Position numbers and translations under genes: made by a program. The notes below the pieces were generated by a model, which searched no databases, was not told the origin of the DNA, and saw only the letters and a program-made list of their open reading frames with translations. From Candidatus Dependentiae bacterium (GTDB lineage Bacteria > Babelota > Babeliae > Babelales > Vermiphilaceae), in the NCBI GenBank assembly GCA_040878395.1, contig JBBDMI010000008.1, forward strand, positions 1-64,000: a stretch of 64,000 nt of DNA, in the 5' to 3' direction. Positions 7,464 through 16,154 of this stretch are shown one piece after another (position 1 is the first letter of the stretch; each line of letters begins with the position of its first letter).

Positions 7464-9791
7464 ATGAAAATTTCTATCGCGTGGGTTTTTGATCATTTAA
7501 ATGCTGATTATAAAACGGTTGATATTGATCAATTAGTAAAACTGTTTAATCAAAAAGTTGCGGAAATTGAAGGTTATTACACCGTTGAGATTCCTTTAGA
7601 TAAACTCTTTATTGCACGTGTTGCAGATGTTGCTGCCGAACATGTGCAGTTGCATATCACCCAAACAAATGAAACTATCCAATTGCCAAAGCGTGAACAT
7701 TTAAAAGTCGGTCAACATTACCTCATAAAAAAAGATGACAAAAAAACATGTTGGGCGATGGCGCATGATTTTGGTGGACAGAAAGATCAAATCTTACCTG
7801 AAATTTTTTGCAATGAGCAACAAGCAAGAGGTGATTGGCAGCAATCGATTGAAGCAAAAGATTATATCATTGAAGTTGATAATAAATCGATCACCCATCG
7901 TCCTGACATGTGGGGATATCGTGGCATTGCACGCGAATTTGCACTGTTGCTTGATCTGAAACTGAAGCCACTTGACCGGATGATAACTCCTTTGGATATA
8001 ACTGAATATACACATGAATCGATTGCATCTGATAGTATGCCATTTTCGGTACGCATTGTGCATCCGAAATATATTAAACGTTTTGCTATCAGCTATTTTA
8101 CCAACATTGAAAATCGTCCTTCATTGCCTTGGATGATCAGCCGTTTGTGTAAAGTGGAAAACAGACCAATTAATACATTAGTTGATATGACCAACTATGT
8201 CATGCTCGATATGGGCCAGCCAACTCACGCATTTGATGCACAAAAAATAACAACTCAACATTTTGAACCTCGTTTGGCACATGAAAAAGAAACATTAACG
8301 TTGTTGGATGATGACACTATCCAATTGACCAAAGAGGATATCGTCATCACTGATGGTCAGCAACCGATTGCATTGGCCGGTGTCATGGGTGGTAAAGATA
8401 GTGAAATCACCATGCGAACTACATCGATGGTTTTGGAGTCAGCAAACTTTGATGCAACTACCATTCGTGAATCAGCTGCACGACACAAAAAAAGAACTGA
8501 AGCCTCTGCTCGTTTTGAAAAGACATTAGATCCAAATCAAAATATTGTTGCGATTGAACGATTTGTGAAATTGCTTCAACATGCAAATATACCGTTTGAA
8601 GTTGGTGGTGTAGTGAGCGTTGGGCCAAAAACAGAAGCGCTTACTTTGAACATTTCACATGAGTATATTGAGCAACGTTTGGGTACTGAAATTGCATCGG
8701 AAAAAGTTGTTGCGATTTTAGATGCATTGGGATGTAAAGTATCTGTTGATAATAATAAACAGATATCTTATCGGGTAACAATACCAACAAGTCGTTGTAC
8801 AAAAGATATTCAGATAAAAGAGGATATCTTAGAAGAGATCGCGCGTGTTTATGGTTACACAAATATTCCGTTTGTATTGCCATACAAACAAACAAAACCT
8901 TCCGATTTAGATGCTTTGTATCGCATGCGTCGCATAAAGCGTTTACTTGCATTTGGTTATGACATGCGAGAAGTATATAATTATAGTTTTTATGATGAAG
9001 ATTTTTTACGTGAACTTAACTGGAAGCCTACAGATTATATTTCGGTGCAAAGCCCGGTTTCAGAAAATTGGCAACATTTGGTGACTTCATTAATTCCGGG
9101 TTTATTGAAAAATGTGTGGCAGAATCATGCTGATCATGAACAATTAAATTTTTTTGAGTCCGGACGTGTATGGCAAAAAATTGATGCAAAAATTATTGAA
9201 CGTCCGGAATTGGCCGGCATTTTTTATAATCAGAAAAAAATATTTTCATTTTATGATGTTAAAGCTGTGGTGCAACATATAGCGGAAATGATTCATATGC
9301 CGCTTACTTATAAAAAAGTTGATAAGCCGGTTGACCCTTGGTTTGCGCCATATCAAACTGCGCATTTAATGTGTGAAGATACTGTTGTCGGGACAGTTGG
9401 TGTTATTGATGTTGGATGTACTCATACGTTGTTTGCAGGACATGCAGCAGCATTTGTATTTGATCAATCATTTTTAGGAAATTTCAAACCATCACTTATT
9501 AAGTTTAAACCGTTGGCAAAATATCCGGCAGTTGAACGTGACATTAGTATGATGGTACCACTCAAAGTTACAGTTGCAGAAGTTACGCAAGCGATTAAAA
9601 CATCAAATGATGCAATTGATACGGTTCAATTGGTAGATATGTTCCAAAAAGATGATTGGAAAGATAAGAAATCATTAACGTTTAGTTTTGCAATGCAACA
9701 TGCCGATAAAACATTAACAACAAAAGAGGCTGATGCATTATATGAACAGGTAATACAATCGGTCAAAAATATTGGAGCGGAAATTCGATGA
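7464..9791 (+). CDS. pheT: phenylalanyl-tRNA synthetase beta subunit
   Basis: A 775-residue subunit that, with PheS, charges tRNA-Phe. The B3/B4 region is clear: DNKSITHRPDMWGYRGIARE (about 138-157), THAFDAQKI, GVMGGKDSEI and the ESAARHKKRTEASARFEK block, which in this family handles editing of mischarged tRNA. The B5 and core segments follow, and the C-terminal FDX-ACB anticodon-binding domain starts near KPLAKYPAVERDISMMV (about 686). The N-terminal EMAP-like tRNA-binding domain is present but diverged. The start has AGATAGGTG upstream. pheS is not in this window, so the pair is split. The last 4 bases overlap lspA, which makes this the first gene of a four-gene operon. Confidence 0.95.
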   Translation: MKISIAWVFDHLNADYKTVDIDQLVKLFNQKVAEIEGYYTVEIPLDKLFIARVADVAAEHVQLHITQTNETIQLPKREHLKVGQHYLIKKDDKKTCWAMAHDFGGQKDQILPEIFCNEQQARGDWQQSIEAKDYIIEVDNKSITHRPDMWGYRGIAREFALLLDLKLKPLDRMITPLDITEYTHESIASDSMPFSVRIVHPKYIKRFAISYFTNIENRPSLPWMISRLCKVENRPINTLVDMTNYVMLDMGQPTHAFDAQKITTQHFEPRLAHEKETLTLLDDDTIQLTKEDIVITDGQQPIALAGVMGGKDSEITMRTTSMVLESANFDATTIRESAARHKKRTEASARFEKTLDPNQNIVAIERFVKLLQHANIPFEVGGVVSVGPKTEALTLNISHEYIEQRLGTEIASEKVVAILDALGCKVSVDNNKQISYRVTIPTSRCTKDIQIKEDILEEIARVYGYTNIPFVLPYKQTKPSDLDALYRMRRIKRLLAFGYDMREVYNYSFYDEDFLRELNWKPTDYISVQSPVSENWQHLVTSLIPGLLKNVWQNHADHEQLNFFESGRVWQKIDAKIIERPELAGIFYNQKKIFSFYDVKAVVQHIAEMIHMPLTYKKVDKPVDPWFAPYQTAHLMCEDTVVGTVGVIDVGCTHTLFAGHAAAFVFDQSFLGNFKPSLIKFKPLAKYPAVERDISMMVPLKVTVAEVTQAIKTSNDAIDTVQLVDMFQKDDWKDKKSLTFSFAMQHADKTLTTKEADALYEQVIQSVKNIGAEIR

Positions 9792-10333
9792 AACAATCTT
9801 CGATAAAACAAGTGTCGGTAAAGCAAGCTTCGTTAAAGCAATCTTCGGTGAAACAAGCTCCTGTGAAACAACTTTCAATAAAAAAAGTGTTAGCATATTT
9901 TTTATGGTTTACATCAATTTTTGTTATTGATCGTTTAGCGAAATTTTATGCATTGCGCACCTTTGTCGTTCCGCATGATATTTGTGAACTGTTGCAGTTT
10001 AAATTAGTATTCAACCGTGGTATTTCATGGGGCATGTTTCATTCAGAAAATGCATTTTTTTTCACCTTCCTAACATTATTGATTGTGAGTATCATTTGTG
10101 TATTGATTGTTTTTACCTATAAGTGTTTACAAGAACAAAAAGCGATATTTGCTCAACTGGCAGTCTTGGCCGGTGCTATTTCAAATGTTATTGATCGTAT
10201 TGTATATGGTGGTGTTATTGATTTTATTCATGTGCATATTGGCAGTTGGTCTTGGCCAATTTTTAATATTGCAGATGTTGCAATTGTGTTGGGTATCGGT
10301 TGGATTTTATGGGAGCATTATAACGAATCATGA
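9788..10333 (+). CDS. lspA: lipoprotein signal peptidase (signal peptidase II)
   Basis: A 181-residue membrane aspartic peptidase that removes the signal peptide of prolipoproteins after lipid attachment. The family motifs are present: SNVIDRIVYGGVIDF (catalytic Asp145) and FNIADVAI (catalytic Asp163), with four predicted membrane helices. The first 31 residues are an odd extension made of repeats K-Q-x-S/P-V/I/L, encoded by six 15-bp tandem units (9791-9880); ordinary LspA begins near residue 33. The gene overlaps pheT and pgpA by 4 bp each. Its substrates could include the lipoproteins encoded at 13428 and 25683 in this window. Confidence 0.93.
   Translation: MKQSSIKQVSVKQASLKQSSVKQAPVKQLSIKKVLAYFLWFTSIFVIDRLAKFYALRTFVVPHDICELLQFKLVFNRGISWGMFHSENAFFFTFLTLLIVSIICVLIVFTYKCLQEQKAIFAQLAVLAGAISNVIDRIVYGGVIDFIHVHIGSWSWPIFNIADVAIVLGIGWILWEHYNES
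9791..9880 (+). repeat. six 15-bp tandem repeats inside lspA
   Basis: Directly after the lspA ATG come six 15-base units of the form AAACAATCTTCGATA, AAACAAGTGTCGGTA and so on, each keeping AA(A/G)CAA and a later TC(G/A) or CCT. They encode K-Q-S-S-I, K-Q-V-S-V, K-Q-A-S-L, K-Q-S-S-V, K-Q-A-P-V and K-Q-L-S-I. The reading frame is kept because the unit is a multiple of 3. Confidence 0.9.
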
Positions 10334-10791
10334 ATTTAAATTTATTCTTAAGAAATTTGGCAACACAAGGTGCCGTTGGTTATGGCGAAGCGCCGGGTAC
10401 TATTGCAACATTAATGACGATTCCAATTGTGTGGGTTTTAGGAAGCATGCAATTGAGTGTACAGGTATATGCCATTACATCGCTTGTGATATTTATTGTT
10501 GGTTGGTTGTTAGCGCAACATGCATTACCCTATTTTGTTGAATCTGATCCATCACAAATTGTGATTGATGAGATGGTCAGCTTTATTGCACTATTTTGTG
10601 GTTTACCGATAACTGTACAAACTATATTTATCGGCTTTGTTGTTTTTCGACTACTTGATATTTATAAGCCATTTGGTATTGCATATCTAGAAAAAATTCC
10701 CGGTGTTGCCGGAGTTATGCTCGATGATGCAGCGGCTGCATTGTTGACCTACTTATCTTTGCAGATATTACTATATTTTACTCTTGTATAA
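10330..10791 (+). CDS. pgpA: phosphatidylglycerophosphatase A
   Basis: A 153-residue membrane phosphatase that turns phosphatidylglycerol phosphate into phosphatidylglycerol. The PgpA signatures are GYGEAPGTIATL (about 18-29), the acidic IVIDEMVSF (about 77-85), and DIYKPFGIAYLEKIPGVAGV followed by LDDAAAALL (about 129-139). The length is close to the family norm (about 160-170). It starts inside the lspA stop (ATGA overlap), consistent with an envelope-lipid operon. Confidence 0.92.
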   Translation: MNLNLFLRNLATQGAVGYGEAPGTIATLMTIPIVWVLGSMQLSVQVYAITSLVIFIVGWLLAQHALPYFVESDPSQIVIDEMVSFIALFCGLPITVQTIFIGFVVFRLLDIYKPFGIAYLEKIPGVAGVMLDDAAAALLTYLSLQILLYFTLV

Positions 10792-10797
10792 TAAGAT

Positions 10798-11496
10798 ATG
10801 ATGTTTAATTTTTCACTTTCAACATGTTTTTCTTATACTAAAAATTGCATAACGCAGGGACTGCAAATTATTGCACCGCCGTTTTGTTGCTATTGTAAAG
10901 TTACATTAAACAAAAGAAATGCACTGTGTGATGCATGTCTACAAGACATAAAGCCGCTAGTGTCAACAACATTAGAGATTACCAAAAAATATCAGATGCG
11001 CGTTTTTTGCGTAGGTGCTTATCAAGAACCATTAAAAGGTTTTATTTTGGCAAAAGGGCGATCAGATAATCTTGCATGTTATTACATGGCACAGTTGATT
11101 TATCATCATTCGTTATTCAAACATCTTGAAATTGATTATATCATTCCTATTCCATTGCATTGGCGTCGCTATGCAAAGCGAGGTTATAATCAATCTGCGG
11201 AAATTGCTAAATATTTGAGCAAATGGTCGGGTGCTCCAATAATGCATGTGCTCAAGCGGCACAAAGCAACGCCATTTCAATCGCAATGCAGTAAGGAGGA
11301 ACGGTTTGAAAATGTGCAAGATGTGTTCAATATAACTTTAAATGATGAACAAAAAGTAGCGTTAAAGAACAAACGTTTATTGTTGGTTGACGATGTTATG
11401 ACAACCGGTGCAACATTAATTTCCGCAGGTAAATTATTGCGTATATTGCAACCGGCTGAAATTAATGCTGTTGTGTTGGCGCGCACTCATGTATAA
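10798..11496 (+). CDS. ComF family (ComFC-like) phosphoribosyltransferase-fold protein
   Basis: A 232-residue protein with an N-terminal zinc-ribbon pattern (CCYCKVTLNKRNALCDACL, about 27-45) and a C-terminal type I phosphoribosyltransferase fold with the PRPP loop LLLVDDVMTTGATL (about 198-211). It also has the YIIPIPLHWRRYAKRGYNQS block typical of ComFC. In other bacteria ComFC supports natural transformation and related DNA handling. An ATG lies at both 10798 and 10801. It is the last gene of the pheT operon, 6 bases after pgpA. Confidence 0.9.
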   Translation: MMFNFSLSTCFSYTKNCITQGLQIIAPPFCCYCKVTLNKRNALCDACLQDIKPLVSTTLEITKKYQMRVFCVGAYQEPLKGFILAKGRSDNLACYYMAQLIYHHSLFKHLEIDYIIPIPLHWRRYAKRGYNQSAEIAKYLSKWSGAPIMHVLKRHKATPFQSQCSKEERFENVQDVFNITLNDEQKVALKNKRLLLVDDVMTTGATLISAGKLLRILQPAEINAVVLARTHV

Positions 11497-11574
11497 GTAA
11501 CGCGAGTTTGATTTAAGCAAGTTTATTCATACCTGCGCAGGCAAGAACGACTAAAAAGAGTTGATGAATTAAGA

Positions 11575-13227
11575 TTATTTTTTTCGCCTAGATTGTCTAT
11601 TGGTTTTCTTTTGCTTGGCTGATTGAAGATCATATTTTTGAAAGACACTCTGTAAAGAGCTTGCAGGTGAAGGTTGTGTCTTTTGTTCCGGAGTTGGGGA
11701 GGCTGGTTGTGTTTCACCTTTTTTTTTTTTGGATTCATCTGTTTGTGAATTGGTTTCTTGTGAAGTAGGAGTCGATTGTAAAGGGCTCGTTAAAGCATCG
11801 GCAGCGCTTTGCCCTGTAGCTTCCGGTGTACTTTGTGATTCATTGTTAGTATTTCGTTTTATTTGTACAAGTTCAAAAATTCGGGTGATCGCTTTTGCTT
11901 CAGCAATATGCTCTAGTAATCTGCGTTGATTGGTATTAGTTGAAGCATTTTTTATATAGGCATACACATTGTGTGCCACCTCATCGCTATGGCTCTCTTC
12001 TATAGTTTTTAAAATGTGATCCTTATGTTCGAGCAATAAATCTTGTTGTTCATTGTTTAAACTAGAAACAAAAAGATATATAAATTTATCGATAGGTTTT
12101 TCTTTTTTTTCATGAGCTTTAATGAATTTTATTGGTAGCATCTCTTTTTGAGGTTGTTTTTTGCTTAATATAATGTCGCCGATGAGTGCGGCATGAAGTC
12201 CACTTATGTTTTTCCAATGGTTTTCATATATGCGACAAACATCAATTGAAGGATCTGGTTGTAATAAAGTGCAGAGGACAGTCGTTAATGCACAATGGCG
12301 TGCCCATACTTGTTCATATACATGTTGAAACTCAGGTTGTTGAAATAAAGCGGCAATTTCATTTCTTTTAGATTTTGCGCCTAGCGTTTTTCCTGTTCTT
12401 GCTGCAAGGCAGAGGCGTGCAATGTAGTTTTGATAAATGGCTTTTGATTTTTTAACTTCTTGTTCGGGTGTTAGATATTTTAAACATTCTGTATAGGTAG
12501 GAATATTTTTTCCTACCCAACGATTAACTTTTTCCCATGTACAGTCGATGACAATTTTTGGTTGTGTTTCATCTATAATTTCTTCAAGCTCTTTAGAGCT
12601 TATTTTATATTCTTCCTGTTTTTCGGGTTTTTCTTCTTTCGATTCATTTTTTTCAAGCTTTTCTTTTTTAAATTCCTTAAAACTTTTCAAGCTCCACTCA
12701 AGATAACCAAATTGAGATGAATCAAGTTTAAAAAGCATCGGCTTTTTCGTTTCATTTTGTCTGAAGTGTTCTTCTTCCAAATATGCTTGTGCAGTCAGAG
12801 CAAGCAAAGGAGAGAGTGTTGCAATGTTAATTCTGCATAGCTCTTCTGCAAAACGAGGTTTATTCTCCCAAAAATTATGCTGTATATGTTTCCAATCGTA
12901 ATAAGCTCGTTTACGACATTTTTCTAGTGATTGTCGAAAATCAGAAGATGCAAGTAAGCGTTTAAAAGCTGGATCATCATGTTCTAAGCTTAATGCTAAT
13001 TCTGTTTGAGTTGTAACTTGATGATATAATTGAGGTGTTCCTCGGGTTTCATCTAAACAGTACAATTCTCCTCGTTGTCCGACAGAGTTCTTCAAACCAT
13101 TCCACAGACGCCCTGCATAATAGCCAACTGAGCTCAATGCTCCCGGTGAATCTTCGGTGGCTGCACAATGAATCAAGTTATGAGAACAACAAGCTATAAG
13201 CGTTACGCTCAATATAATTTTTTTCAA
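11575..13227 (-). CDS. large exported protein with low-complexity C-terminus
   Basis: A 550-residue protein of unknown function. It starts MKKIILSVTLIACCSHNLIHCA, an export signal; the L-I-A-C could serve as a lipobox, or cleavage could follow HCA. The middle is largely helical, with a Lys/Glu-rich patch near residues 190-225. The last 80 or so residues are rich in Ser, Thr, Gln, Pro and Lys and end in a basic tail (RQSRRKK). No catalytic motif is visible. It is convergent with comF and separated from it by a 78-bp gap that includes a small CCTGCGCAGG palindrome. Confidence 0.7.
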   Translation of the reverse strand: MKKIILSVTLIACCSHNLIHCAATEDSPGALSSVGYYAGRLWNGLKNSVGQRGELYCLDETRGTPQLYHQVTTQTELALSLEHDDPAFKRLLASSDFRQSLEKCRKRAYYDWKHIQHNFWENKPRFAEELCRINIATLSPLLALTAQAYLEEEHFRQNETKKPMLFKLDSSQFGYLEWSLKSFKEFKKEKLEKNESKEEKPEKQEEYKISSKELEEIIDETQPKIVIDCTWEKVNRWVGKNIPTYTECLKYLTPEQEVKKSKAIYQNYIARLCLAARTGKTLGAKSKRNEIAALFQQPEFQHVYEQVWARHCALTTVLCTLLQPDPSIDVCRIYENHWKNISGLHAALIGDIILSKKQPQKEMLPIKFIKAHEKKEKPIDKFIYLFVSSLNNEQQDLLLEHKDHILKTIEESHSDEVAHNVYAYIKNASTNTNQRRLLEHIAEAKAITRIFELVQIKRNTNNESQSTPEATGQSAADALTSPLQSTPTSQETNSQTDESKKKKGETQPASPTPEQKTQPSPASSLQSVFQKYDLQSAKQKKTNRQSRRKK

Positions 13228-13427
13228 AATAATTTCCTTGCGTTGTTATTTATTTATAACTGAAGCTGATCATAGTGTATGCAACGTTTTAATTGAAATC
13301 AACAGCTTTGGTTTTTTGTATGAATCAAAGATTGTAAAATCGGGATTCTTTGGTAGTCTTAACAGGTATAAATTAAAATGAAATTGATCAAAGTATAAAG
13401 TTCTTACAAAAATAAAGGGAATACTTT

Positions 13428-14495
13428 ATGGATATAACTTTTAAGAAGCATTTTTGCCTGAGTTTGCTTTTGGCACCATTGGTTTTTTTATCCGGATGTT
13501 TGCCGGGTGATGACAAAACTACAGCAGCCGGTTCAAATTCAACAGCAGCAAAGTCACTCGATGATGGTTCAGAAGTGTTATTGACGATTGATGGTCGTCC
13601 AGTGATTACACTTAACAGTTTAAATGCGGAATTTGATCGTTTGTTAGAAGAGAGTCCACAATTGGCACAGGTACTGCCATTTATGCCGGATGCAAAAAGT
13701 AACTTCTTGCAAGGAATGGTTAATCAAGAGGTTGTAGATTATTATATTTCAAACAAAGGTCTTGATCGTACACCGGAATATGTCCAAGAGTTTGAAAAAA
13801 CAATGGATCAAGTCAAAAAAATGCTCAACACAAAATATTTTGGTGAAAAGCATCCGGTTAAAGTTTCTGAAGCTGAAGTACGTGCATTCTATGAAGAAAA
13901 CAAAAACAAACTTCCTGATTTAATGATTTCACAAGGTGGTGTAAAAGCTGAAGGTGTATCATTTAACAAAGAAGATGATGCAAAAGCATTTCTAGCAAAA
14001 GCAAAAGAGGGTAAAGCTGATTTTGAAAAAGTTGCGAAAGATGCCGGATTTGCTGATAACTATCGTGATTTCAAAATGGTAAATAATCAAAGCTTGGCAA
14101 TTGATCCTGCATTGCGCTCTAAATTGGTGAGCTTAAATCGTTTCCCAACAAATGAGTTGGTAAAAGTTGGTGACATGTGGTGGGTGGTTAAAGCGCATAG
14201 CAAAGAAGAGCCTAAGTATCGTCCACTTGATGATCAACTCAAACCAAGCCTAGAAGAATATCTTAAGAAACAAAAACAGATGGAACTGTTTGAAAAAGTA
14301 ATTGACGGTTACAAAAAAGAGTTTAACGTAATTGTTAATGATGAACCGTTGAAACCAAAAGCAGGTGAAAAAGCTGACAATCCATTAGCGCAAATGATGG
14401 CTGCTCAAGAAGAGACAGTTGCTGCTAATGAAACACCGGAAAGATCTGCAGTAAAAGAGTTGGCAGATGTTCAACCTGCAACACAAACGGTATAA
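13428..14495 (+). CDS. SurA/PrsA-like peptidyl-prolyl isomerase lipoprotein
   Basis: A 355-residue lipoprotein: the lipobox LSGC (Cys24) ends a clear signal peptide. An N-terminal SurA-type chaperone helix region (about 45-130, with VNQEVVDYYISNKG) is followed by a parvulin-like segment (about 160-275) containing AKAKEGKADFEKVAKDAGF. Such proteins help fold exported and outer membrane proteins in the periplasm. The parvulin catalytic residues cannot be confirmed by eye, so isomerase activity is uncertain. The C-terminal 45 residues are low-complexity. The ribosome site AAAGGGAA fits the start. A strong terminator follows, and a second SurA-like gene lies 630 bp downstream. Confidence 0.8.
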   Translation: MDITFKKHFCLSLLLAPLVFLSGCLPGDDKTTAAGSNSTAAKSLDDGSEVLLTIDGRPVITLNSLNAEFDRLLEESPQLAQVLPFMPDAKSNFLQGMVNQEVVDYYISNKGLDRTPEYVQEFEKTMDQVKKMLNTKYFGEKHPVKVSEAEVRAFYEENKNKLPDLMISQGGVKAEGVSFNKEDDAKAFLAKAKEGKADFEKVAKDAGFADNYRDFKMVNNQSLAIDPALRSKLVSLNRFPTNELVKVGDMWWVVKAHSKEEPKYRPLDDQLKPSLEEYLKKQKQMELFEKVIDGYKKEFNVIVNDEPLKPKAGEKADNPLAQMMAAQEETVAANETPERSAVKELADVQPATQTV

Positions 14496-14521
14496 ATATA
14501 ATTAAAAGATAAGTTATTTAT

Positions 14522-14601
14522 GGATCCTTCTATAGGCTCACGACTGCGCTAAAGCTTCGACGCGCGCGCAGGATGAGTTTTTTGAAGGATCCTTTTTTTT
14601 T
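14522..14601 (+). terminator. large nested-hairpin terminator
   Basis: GGATCCTTC (14522-14530) pairs with GAAGGATCC (14584-14592), which is followed by nine T. Inside, CTCA pairs with TGAG and CTGCGC with GCGCAG, giving a long nested hairpin. The inner part is much more GC-rich than the surrounding DNA and includes GCGCGCGC. It lies 26 bases after the SurA-like lipoprotein gene. Confidence 0.7.
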
Positions 14602-14715
14602 GAGTGCGATAATTTTAAAAAATGCGGTATACTCCTCTGCAAAGAAGAGTAAGAGACGGGATAAATGCATTTGAATTTTAATTTAAAAGACATGATGTGA
14701 AATTAATTCGCTTTA

Positions 14716-14903
14716 TTTTGTCATCCCTGAAGGGGATCCAGCGGTGACCGGCATAATCTTGAAAAAAGACTAGATCAATAATATGTTCAAAAATTAAATT
14801 GGCATTATTAGAATGATTTATAAAAAAAATATAGATTTATTTTGGCCAAACCTTTATTGATATTACGCCGGTCACCGCTGGATCCCCTTCAGGGATGACA
14901 AAA
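14716..14903. repeat. 188-bp inverted-repeat element with perfect 37-bp arms
   Basis: The left arm (14716-14752) begins TTTTGTCATCCCTGAAGG and ends GCGGTGACCGGC. The right arm (14867-14903) is its exact reverse complement over 37 bases. The 114 bp between the arms are AT-rich and hold no ORF. The same arms, with three differences, bound the element at 54137-54376, and a shorter relative lies at 5239-5386. This looks like a non-coding mobile (MITE-like) or REP-like repeat. Confidence 0.85.
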
Positions 14904-14953
14904 CGAGTGATTATTTCATTTATATTGAATATTATTATACAAGTAAATTTAGA
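14896..14953. repeat. dispersed repeat module next to the inverted-repeat element
   Basis: The sequence from TGACAAAA through ATTATTTCAT to TATTATACAA is closely matched by 54444-54519 on this strand and by 21551-21629 on the other strand. It starts within the right arm of the 14.7-kb element and extends outward. The rest of the gap up to 15125 holds only a short GC-rich patch near 15050-15100 (ATCCTTTTCGCC...GGAGGATGACAAG), which looks like a degenerate relative of these repeats. Confidence 0.6.
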
Positions 14954-15125
14954 TGCGTTTGCTCCGAAATAAGAGGTTTTAAGTTTTTTTTCAATTAAAT
15001 TTAGATTATAATTGATGGTGTTTATTTTTTAATGTTGTTATTTTGGCCTAGATCCTTTTCGCCTGTCCGCCATAGCCTTGGCGTCGACTGGGAGGATGAC
15101 AAGAAGTGCCTTGGAGTTTTTAGTT

Positions 15126-15977
15126 ATGAAAAATTTATGTATAGTTTTATTGCAAGGACTGTTCTTTTGTTTATCAGTTCATGCTCGCTATAAAGTTGAT
15201 GGCATAAAATCGGTGGTTTATGGTGAAACAGAAACGCAAATAATTACTGAATCTGAAGTTGCACGTCCCGGTTTGGATGGGCAGCCAAAAACATTTGATG
15301 AGTTGATATTTGAATATTTAGTTTTTTTAGATGCAAAGCGTATTGGTGCGGTGCCTGATGGTGCTGCAATGGAAAAACATTGGGAAGAGGTAAAAAAACA
15401 GAATAAACTATCAGAAGATGATATGATGAAATTAGCTTCTCAAGCGGGTTATACATTGCAAGAGGCCAAAGCACAATTGGGTAAGATGTCGGCAATCAGT
15501 CAAATGTTTGATTTCAAAGTTCGATCAAGTTTATTTGTTCCAAAGCAAGAAGTTGAATGTTATTACAATGCACATCCGGAAGTTGAGCCGGCTGAATATG
15601 AAATTGTTCGTGCATTAGTGCCTTATTCGGATTTGGAACCAAAAAATGAAATGAAAAAACGTCTTTCTCATTTTGCAAAAACCGGAAAAGGTAATGTGCG
15701 TCTTGTATGGTCAGAGCCATTTGTGTTGATGCATGATGAAATCGCATCTGATAAACAGTATATTTATACTATGAAAATTGGGCAAACCTCTCAACCATCT
15801 GAAACCCTACAGGGCTTTGAGATGTTTAAGTTAGTGAGCAAAAAACCGGAACGTTTAGTGCCATTATCTGAACGTTATAATAAAATTGAAAATGAGCTTA
15901 AAAGTCCCAAATTTCAAGAGCTAATGGAAGCATATAAAAAAGAGTTGTATGACAAAGCAACTATTGTTATGTATTAG
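15126..15977 (+). CDS. exported SurA-like folding factor
   Basis: A 283-residue protein with signal peptide MKNLCIVLLQGLFFCLSVHA. The following region (KVDGIKSVVYGETETQIITESEV, then an acidic helical block to about residue 135) has the SurA N-terminal domain layout, in which a beta strand precedes helices that hold unfolded outer membrane proteins. A short parvulin-like remnant follows (about 165-245). The start at 15126 is preferred to 15078 because the signal peptide begins there and GGAG lies upstream. It may work with the related lipoprotein at 13428. Isomerase activity is doubtful because the second domain is short. Confidence 0.75.
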   Translation: MKNLCIVLLQGLFFCLSVHARYKVDGIKSVVYGETETQIITESEVARPGLDGQPKTFDELIFEYLVFLDAKRIGAVPDGAAMEKHWEEVKKQNKLSEDDMMKLASQAGYTLQEAKAQLGKMSAISQMFDFKVRSSLFVPKQEVECYYNAHPEVEPAEYEIVRALVPYSDLEPKNEMKKRLSHFAKTGKGNVRLVWSEPFVLMHDEIASDKQYIYTMKIGQTSQPSETLQGFEMFKLVSKKPERLVPLSERYNKIENELKSPKFQELMEAYKKELYDKATIVMY

Positions 15978-15989
15978 GCAGGAGATATA

Positions 15990-16154
15990 ATGGTAAAAAA
16001 GAAAAAAAAATATATCGAGCCACAATTTATTAATGATAAAAGTGGTAAACCGGTAAAAGTTTATTTAACTTTAGAAGATTATAATGCTTTATTGAATAAG
16101 TTTGAAAAATTAACAAAAGTTGTTTATGGAAGTAAATCTAAAAAAATTAATTAA
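15990..16154 (+). CDS. small Phd/antitoxin-like protein
   Basis: A 54-residue protein with a strong ribosome site (AGGAGATATA) 12 bases after the SurA-like gene. The core FINDKSGKPVKVYLTLEDYN followed by ALLNKFEKL resembles the short 'prevent-host-death'-type antitoxins, where a G-K-P-V-x-V-x-L-x-x-E-D-Y pattern is common. The flanks are Lys-rich. No toxin gene is adjacent, so if it is an antitoxin it is an orphan. Its last 8 bases overlap the 3' end of sbcD on the other strand. Confidence 0.6.
   Translation: MVKKKKKYIEPQFINDKSGKPVKVYLTLEDYNALLNKFEKLTKVVYGSKSKKIN

Noticed and set aside
11521-11574. Palindrome CCTGCGCAGG and nearby short repeat after comF
   Set aside because: It is too short to call a repeat element or terminator, and no T run follows.
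13428-15977. The two SurA-like genes as one operon
   Set aside because: A strong terminator and a 630-bp gap with repeat elements separate them.
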